From CAYGLV01 sp964351025 (GTDB taxonomy: Bacteria; Actinomycetota; Thermoleophilia; Gaiellales; Gaiellaceae): DNA of 64,000 bases. Every line of letters starts with the position of its first letter. Position 1 is the stretch's first letter. Below, piece after piece: positions 59,664 to 64,000 of the stretch. Made by a program: the position numbers and the translations under genes. The stretch lies in the NCBI GenBank assembly GCA_964351025.1, contig CAYGLV010000006.1, positions 1-64,000 on the forward strand, given 5' to 3'. The notes under the pieces are model-generated. The model was not told the origin of the DNA. It did no database searches and worked only from the letters and a program-made list of their open reading frames with translations.

Positions 59664-60653
59664 ATGGCACGGGGGGAGTGGACGCGCGAGGCGCTCGAAG
59701 CCGGCGTGCGCGCCGGCGACCGGCGCGCACTCGCCCGTGCGATCTCACTCGTCGAGAACCGTGATCCGCTCGCCTACGAGCTCGTCGGGGTCCTCTATGG
59801 CAGCACGGGCCAGGCGCACACGATCGGCGTCACCGGGCCGCCCGGCGTCGGCAAATCGTCCCTCATCGGCGCCCTGATCACGCACGTGCGCGGCCTCGGA
59901 AAGACGGTCGGCGTGATCTCAGTGGATCCCTCGAGCCCGTTCTCGCAGGGTGCCCTGCTCGGCGACCGTATCCGCCTGTCTGACCACTTCCTCGACCCCG
60001 GGGTCTACATCCGCTCGATGGGGACGCGCGGACACCTCGGCGGGCTCTCAGAAGCGACGCTCCAGGCGGCCCTGCTGCTCGACGCCTCGGGCAAGGACGT
60101 CATCTTCCTCGAGACCGTCGGCACGGGCCAGAGCGAGGTCGAGGTGATCGGAGTCGCCGACACGGTGCTGCTCGTGCTGATGCCGGGCTCGGGCGACTCC
60201 GTGCAAGCGCTGAAGGCCGGGATCATGGAGATCCCCGACGTGATCGCGATCAACAAGCTCGACCATCCGGCGGCAAGGACCATGCTGAACGAAGTGCGCT
60301 CGATCCTCCAGCTCGATCACGACCGCGACTGGCCGCCGCCGATCATGCTCACGGAGGCCCTTCGCGGCGAGAACGTGCCGGAGCTCTGGGAGGAGCTGGC
60401 GCGGCACTGGGCATACCTCGGCGAGGATGGGCGCCTCGACGCTCGCCGGCGCGCGAACCTGGCGCGCGAAGTCTTCTCGGTCGCGTCGAGCCGCGCGAAG
60501 TCGCGCCTCGAGGAGGCCGTGCGGGATGATCCGGAGCTGCGGCGGCTGCTCGATGCGGTACAGCGCCGGGAGCTCGATCCGCTGTCGGCCGTGCGCGAGA
60601 TCATGGAGAAGGTGTTCCACCTTGGTGATGACGGGCGCTCCGACCCTCGCTGA
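59664..60653 (+). CDS. meaB: MeaB/ArgK-type G-protein chaperone of B12 mutases
   Basis: The 329-residue G3E GTPase protects and reloads adenosylcobalamin-dependent acyl-CoA mutases. Seen are the P-loop GVTGPPGVGKSSLIGAL, VISVDPSSPFSQGALLGDRIRL (switch/Mg), LETVGTGQSEVEV, and the base-recognition NKLD. Its target is most likely the IcmA/IcmB enzyme of this window, although it lies about 40 kb from icmA. Its 3' end overlaps the threonine dehydratase by 26 bp. Confidence 0.94.
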   Translation: MARGEWTREALEAGVRAGDRRALARAISLVENRDPLAYELVGVLYGSTGQAHTIGVTGPPGVGKSSLIGALITHVRGLGKTVGVISVDPSSPFSQGALLGDRIRLSDHFLDPGVYIRSMGTRGHLGGLSEATLQAALLLDASGKDVIFLETVGTGQSEVEVIGVADTVLLVLMPGSGDSVQALKAGIMEIPDVIAINKLDHPAARTMLNEVRSILQLDHDRDWPPPIMLTEALRGENVPELWEELARHWAYLGEDGRLDARRRANLAREVFSVASSRAKSRLEEAVRDDPELRRLLDAVQRRELDPLSAVREIMEKVFHLGDDGRSDPR

Positions 60654-61818
60654 CCTCCGCGCCGCGCGCGAGCTGCTGGCCGGGGTCGTTCGCGAGACGC
60701 CCGTCTACCACTCGGAGACGTTCACGCGCCTGACCGGTCGGCCCGTTCACCTGAAGGCCGAGAACCTTCAGCGCACCGGCTCGTTCAAGATCCGCGGCGC
60801 CGTCAACCGGATCGCGACGCTCGGCGAGGCGGAGCGCCACGCCGGCGTTGCTGCCGCGAGCGCGGGCAATCACGGCCAGGCCGTCGCCTGGGCCGCGCGC
60901 GAGGCGGGGATCGCGGCGACGATCTACATGCCGCAGGACGCGCCGATGGCAAAGGTGGATGCCACCCGCAGCTACGGCGCCACCGTGGAGCTCGCCGGAG
61001 TCGGCTTCGACGAGGCGCTGGCCGCCTGCCGTCTGCACGTGGAGGAAACAGGCGCGACGTTCGTGCACGCCTTCGAGGATCCGCGCGTGATCGCCGGTCA
61101 GGGGACGCTCGGGCTCGAGCTGGCCGAACAGCTACCGCAGCTCGGCACCGTCGTGATCCCGGTCGGCGGCGGCGGGCTCGCCTCCGGGATCGCGATCGCG
61201 CTGCGCGAGCTGCTACCGAGGGTGCGGCTCGTCGGCGTGCAAGCCGCCGCGTGCGCTCCGCTCGCGGGCGGCACCGCCTACGGCTTCACGATCGCCGACG
61301 GGATCGCTGTCAAGCAGCCGGGGACGCTCACCTCGGCGATCCTGGACGAGCTGCTGGACGAGGTCGTCGCGGTGACCGACGAGCACATCTCGCGAGCGAT
61401 CGCCTTCCTGCTCGAGCGCGCGAAGCTTGTCGTCGAGGGCGCCGGTGCCGCGGGAGTCGCGGCGCTGCTCGCGGGGCTGATCGACGGCGACGACGAAACG
61501 TGCGCGATCCTCTCGGGCGGCAACATCGATCCCACGCTGCTGATGCAGGTGACCCGGCACGGCCTGACCGCCGCCGGCCGCTACCTCGTCCTGCACACCT
61601 GCGTGCCCGACCGCCCCGGGGAGCTTTTGGCCCTGCTCGAGCTCGTCGCCGGGGAGCGCGTCAACGTCGTCTCCGTGTCCCACCGGCGCGAGGGTGTCCT
61701 CGTCGGGCTCGGCGAGACGGAGATCGAGCTCACGCTTTCGACGAGGGACGAGGCGCACTGCGAAGCAGTGCTCGCCGCGCTGCGCGACCGCGGGTATGCG
61801 GTCGCACGACTCTCCTAG
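60628..61818 (+). CDS. ilvA: Threonine dehydratase with C-terminal ACT domain
   Basis: The 396-residue fold-type II PLP enzyme has the PLP lysine in QRTGSFKIRGAVNRI, SAGNHGQAVAWAAR, and PVGGGGLASGIA. Residues ~325-396 form an ACT domain (VLHTCVPDRPGELLALLELVAGERVNVVSVSH). This short ACT form fits regulated threonine dehydratases that make 2-oxobutyrate for isoleucine or for propionyl-CoA. ATG 60628 is used; GTG 60625 is also in frame. It starts inside meaB, which links it to acyl-CoA metabolism. Its stop shares CTAG with the convergent gene. Confidence 0.92.
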   Translation: MTGAPTLADLRAARELLAGVVRETPVYHSETFTRLTGRPVHLKAENLQRTGSFKIRGAVNRIATLGEAERHAGVAAASAGNHGQAVAWAAREAGIAATIYMPQDAPMAKVDATRSYGATVELAGVGFDEALAACRLHVEETGATFVHAFEDPRVIAGQGTLGLELAEQLPQLGTVVIPVGGGGLASGIAIALRELLPRVRLVGVQAAACAPLAGGTAYGFTIADGIAVKQPGTLTSAILDELLDEVVAVTDEHISRAIAFLLERAKLVVEGAGAAGVAALLAGLIDGDDETCAILSGGNIDPTLLMQVTRHGLTAAGRYLVLHTCVPDRPGELLALLELVAGERVNVVSVSHRREGVLVGLGETEIELTLSTRDEAHCEAVLAALRDRGYAVARLS

Positions 61819-63149
61819 GATCCGCAGCGCCTGAACTCGACCGTCCGCTTGCCGGACGCCTGCCAGGTCGAGATGCCGCCGGAGACCACGGGCCGGGCGT
61901 CGAGGCCTCGGGCAACGAGGATGGACGCCGCGATCGCCGCTCGCGGGCCCGTCTCGCAGACCGTCACGATCGGCCGGTCTGTCGGAAGCCCATCGCACGC
62001 CTTGAGCAACCGGTACGGAATGTTCCGGCTGCCGGGGATGTAGCCCGAGTCGCGCTCGTCATGCTCGCGCACGTCGATCAGCTCGGCGCCGTGCGCGAGC
62101 AGCGCGTCCAATTCGTCGATGGTCACGCTGGGCGACGTCTCCGGGCCCTCGCCGGGCAGCCGGCCGGCGATCTCGAGGAAGCCGACCGAGCGCAGCCCGC
62201 GGATCGCCCGCGCCGCATCCTCGGCGGACGCTGCGGCCACCACCAAGGGACTGTCGTGATCGAGCACGAACCCCGCTTTCGTGGCGAAGCTCGTGCCCGA
62301 GACGGGCACGTTGACCGATCCGGGCAGGTGGCCGGCGAGCCACTCGTATGCCGGGCGCACGTCCAGCACGGTGGCGCCCGCGGGAGCGGCGGACAGCTCG
62401 GGCACGCCCGCGGGGGCGCCGAGGAAAGGCCCGCTGTTGGCCTCCACGATGCGGTGCATGTTCGGCGGCTTCGGTGCGCTGATCGAAGCGGACTCGGCGA
62501 CGAACGAGCCGATGTCGCCGATCTGGAGGGTGTGATTGAAGCGACGCTCGAAGCCGATCGTCGTCGAGGCCTTCGAGCTCATCGCCTTCCCGCAGAGCGA
62601 GCCCGCGACGTGGCCCGGGAACACCTCGACGCCGTCCGGCAGCTCGAGCAGCCGGCGCAGCGAATGGAAGAGGCTCTCGGCTCCCTCCTGCGCGCCCACC
62701 GCAAGGTCGGGGCGGGCGGCATCGCCGACGAACAGCGAATCGCCCGTCAGGACCAGCCAGGGCTCCTCCGCGCGCGTGCGGTCGATCACGGCGATGCAGG
62801 TGTGCTCGGGCCGGTGGCCGGGGGTATGGAGTGCCCGTAACACGACATTCCCGAGCTCGATCTCGACGCCGTCGTCGAATGGGTCGTGCGGGTAGCCGAC
62901 GGTGGCCTCGGAGCAGATGCTGACCGGCAGGCCGAGCTCCAGCGCGAGCCGCCCGTGCCCGGAGACGTGGTCGGCGTGCGTGTGCGTCTCGATCACGCGC
63001 GCGATCCGGACGCCGCGCAACTCGGCCTCGTCGAGGTACTGCTCGATCGCGTAGGCGGGATCGACCACCGCCGCGACGCCCGCCTCCTCGCACCCGATCA
63101 GATAGGACGCGCAGCCGAGGTCTGCGTCTACGAACTGGGTGAAGAGCAC
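61815..63149 (-). CDS. Persulfide dioxygenase fused to two rhodanese domains (CstB/BaeB-like)
   Basis: The 444-residue protein starts with an ETHE1-like MBL-fold domain (~1-240): ETHTHADHVSGHGRLA, HTPGHRPEHTC, LVLTGDSLFVGDAARPDL, VFPGHVAGSLCG. Two rhodanese domains follow. In the first (~258-350) the active-site Cys is absent (SPLVVAAASAEDA). The second (~360-440) keeps it in IVTVCETGPRAAIAA. It should oxidise persulfides to sulfite and transfer sulfur, as in sulfide detoxification. No sulfide:quinone oxidoreductase or persulfide sensor is adjacent. Confidence 0.9.
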   Translation of the reverse strand: MLFTQFVDADLGCASYLIGCEEAGVAAVVDPAYAIEQYLDEAELRGVRIARVIETHTHADHVSGHGRLALELGLPVSICSEATVGYPHDPFDDGVEIELGNVVLRALHTPGHRPEHTCIAVIDRTRAEEPWLVLTGDSLFVGDAARPDLAVGAQEGAESLFHSLRRLLELPDGVEVFPGHVAGSLCGKAMSSKASTTIGFERRFNHTLQIGDIGSFVAESASISAPKPPNMHRIVEANSGPFLGAPAGVPELSAAPAGATVLDVRPAYEWLAGHLPGSVNVPVSGTSFATKAGFVLDHDSPLVVAAASAEDAARAIRGLRSVGFLEIAGRLPGEGPETSPSVTIDELDALLAHGAELIDVREHDERDSGYIPGSRNIPYRLLKACDGLPTDRPIVTVCETGPRAAIAASILVARGLDARPVVSGGISTWQASGKRTVEFRRCGS

Positions 63150-63174
63150 GGCGGCACGGTAACACCCGGGGTCG

Positions 63175-63720
63175 CTATTGCTCCTGAAGTCTGGTCAGCC
63201 GCCGGTGCCGCACGAGCGCGAGCACGGCCGTGAGCGCGGCCAGTCCGGCGATCCCGGTCACGAGCCCCCGGCCGAGACGCATCGGCGGTGAAGACGCCGC
63301 TGCCGGCACGATGGTGACGCGAACCGTCCAGCGAACGACACCGCCGTCGGCATACAACTGCTCCGCGCTCAGGTCGAGAGCGGCCGGGGTGTCCGGCGCC
63401 TGGAGCGTGACTGCGAGGGCGACCGCTTCCCCGGCGGGGAGCGAGCCCCGCCACGCCGCTTCGCCCCCGGTACTGCTCGCCGCCCAGCCGTCCGCCGGTT
63501 CTGCCGACTGGACGCGCGCCCCCGCCGGTACCCTGAGCAGGAAGGCGGTCATCGTTCGGCCGGCGCGCTCGTTGGGGACCTCGAACGCGAGTCGAGCGGA
63601 CTCGGCGGCCCGAACGAAAGCGGGCGAGACTCCGATGTGGGCGAGCGCCGCGTTCGGCGCCAGGAACACCAGAACGAGGATCGACGTCAGGACAGCACGC
63701 ATGGACGGATCTTTGCGCAT
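63175..63720 (-). CDS. YcnI-like (DUF1775) exported copper-associated protein
   Basis: The 181-residue protein has a signal peptide (VLTSILVLVFLAPNAALA) directly followed by His in AHIGVSPAFVRAAESARLAFEVPNERAGRTM, the YcnI/DUF1775 start in which that His takes part in copper binding. A beta-rich domain and a C-terminal membrane anchor (~150-168) with a basic tail complete it. ATG 63720 or ATG 63702 could be the start; neither has a clear ribosome site. YcnI usually neighbours CopC/CopD genes, which would lie outside this window if present. Confidence 0.78.
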   Translation of the reverse strand: MRKDPSMRAVLTSILVLVFLAPNAALAHIGVSPAFVRAAESARLAFEVPNERAGRTMTAFLLRVPAGARVQSAEPADGWAASSTGGEAAWRGSLPAGEAVALAVTLQAPDTPAALDLSAEQLYADGGVVRWTVRVTIVPAAASSPPMRLGRGLVTGIAGLAALTAVLALVRHRRLTRLQEQ

Positions 63721-63747
63721 CTCAGAAAGCTCACCGGGGCAGAACCT

Positions 63748-64000
63748 GTGAGCGCCACGGGACTGAGCGCCGCGCTCGGCGCTCTCGCGACGGGCGTCGT
63801 CCTGCTGGCGGCTGCCTGCGGCGGCTCGGGCGAGAAGGGCGGCACCGGCACGGAGACGGCTGCGCCGAGCCGCGGAGGCACCGTGCGCATCAACCTCGCC
63901 TCCGACACCGACTACACCGACCCGGCGCTCGCGTACTACTCGGTCTCGTGGCAGTTCGAGTACGCGACGAGCCTCAAGCTCCTCAACTACCCCGACGCGC
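63748..64000 (+). CDS. Peptide-binding lipoprotein (SBP family 5), 3' truncated by the window end
   Basis: A frame opens at GTG 63748 and runs past the end. It has a short hydrophobic signal ending in a lipobox (VLLAAAC, Cys near residue 24), a Gly/Thr linker and GGTVRINLASDTDYTDPALAYYSVSWQFEYATSLKLLNYPDA. That block aligns with the mature start of the binding protein at 46252 (GGVLRFDSRSDFDYIDPSLAYFTHTWQ..). It is a lipidated paralogue and probably the first gene of a second peptide transporter. It is divergent from the YcnI-like gene. Confidence 0.85.
   Translation, partial: MSATGLSAALGALATGVVLLAAACGGSGEKGGTGTETAAPSRGGTVRINLASDTDYTDPALAYYSVSWQFEYATSLKLLNYPDA

Overview
The window is about 64 kb of very GC-rich, densely coding bacterial DNA from a monoderm actinobacterium. 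The evidence is frequent GTG/TTG starts, many 4-bp start/stop overlaps, and the actinobacterial order rpmE - prfA - prmC - tsaC - wecA-like - atpI-like - atpBEFHAG. The short paired acyl-CoA mutase genes, trpCF fusion and split atp cluster suggest a deep-branching class such as Thermoleophilia (Gaiella-like). That placement is inferred; no 16S gene is present. The window begins inside an MDR oxidoreductase gene, ends inside a peptide-binding lipoprotein gene, and has one 100-N assembly gap (54467-54566).

Layout. 1-6.7 kb: a compact minus-strand trp operon (trpE-G-D-CF-B-A), led by a Trp-rich leader peptide and a transcription attenuator. 6.8-12.3 kb: thiolase, a 3-hydroxyacyl-CoA dehydrogenase, an acyl-CoA dehydrogenase and a cobalamin adenosyltransferase, with an Asp-box protein and ArsC on the other strand. 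12.3-17.2 kb: a minus-strand surface module with a GAF-GGDEF diguanylate cyclase, three exported proteins (two paralogous), a SipW/ER-type signal peptidase with a long tail, and a fragment of a second copy of that tail. 17.8-28.8 kb: a split B12-dependent acyl-CoA mutase carrying the isobutyryl-CoA mutase residue signature, two paralogous membrane-anchored proteins, an MBL hydrolase, an M23 peptidase, etfB-etfA-ETF:quinone oxidoreductase, a PLP lyase, rpmE and DUF1385. 28.9-39.6 kb: a hybrid histidine kinase between two OsmC genes, then prfA, prmC, tsaC, glyA, upp, a WecA-like transferase and an alpha/beta hydrolase. 39.7-54.3 kb: the F-type ATP synthase cluster, split between atpG and atpD by a complete Opp/Dpp peptide ABC transporter, a membrane protein and a ZAS-type anti-sigma-like protein. 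54.2-64 kb: a 173-bp tandem repeat at the atpC 3' end, metH, an MFS transporter, meaB, an ACT-containing threonine dehydratase, a persulfide dioxygenase-rhodanese protein, a YcnI-like protein and a second peptide-binding protein.

How it fits together. The acyl-CoA enzymes form a scattered but coherent set. An isobutyryl-CoA mutase (IcmA/IcmB), its MeaB-type chaperone and a PduO-type adenosyltransferase would turn valine-derived isobutyryl-CoA into butyryl-CoA. The acyl-CoA dehydrogenase (via ETF and ETF-QO), 3-hydroxybutyryl-CoA dehydrogenase and thiolase could then take butyryl-CoA to acetyl-CoA; the crotonase is not in the window. MetH is a second B12 user.

Expression signals. At least 16 genes have a TANNNT hexamer ending 6-12 nt before the start codon, so leaderless mRNAs look common. 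Several convergent gene pairs share a CTAG stop overlap with no room for terminators. I found no tRNA, rRNA, CRISPR array, phage gene or transposase.
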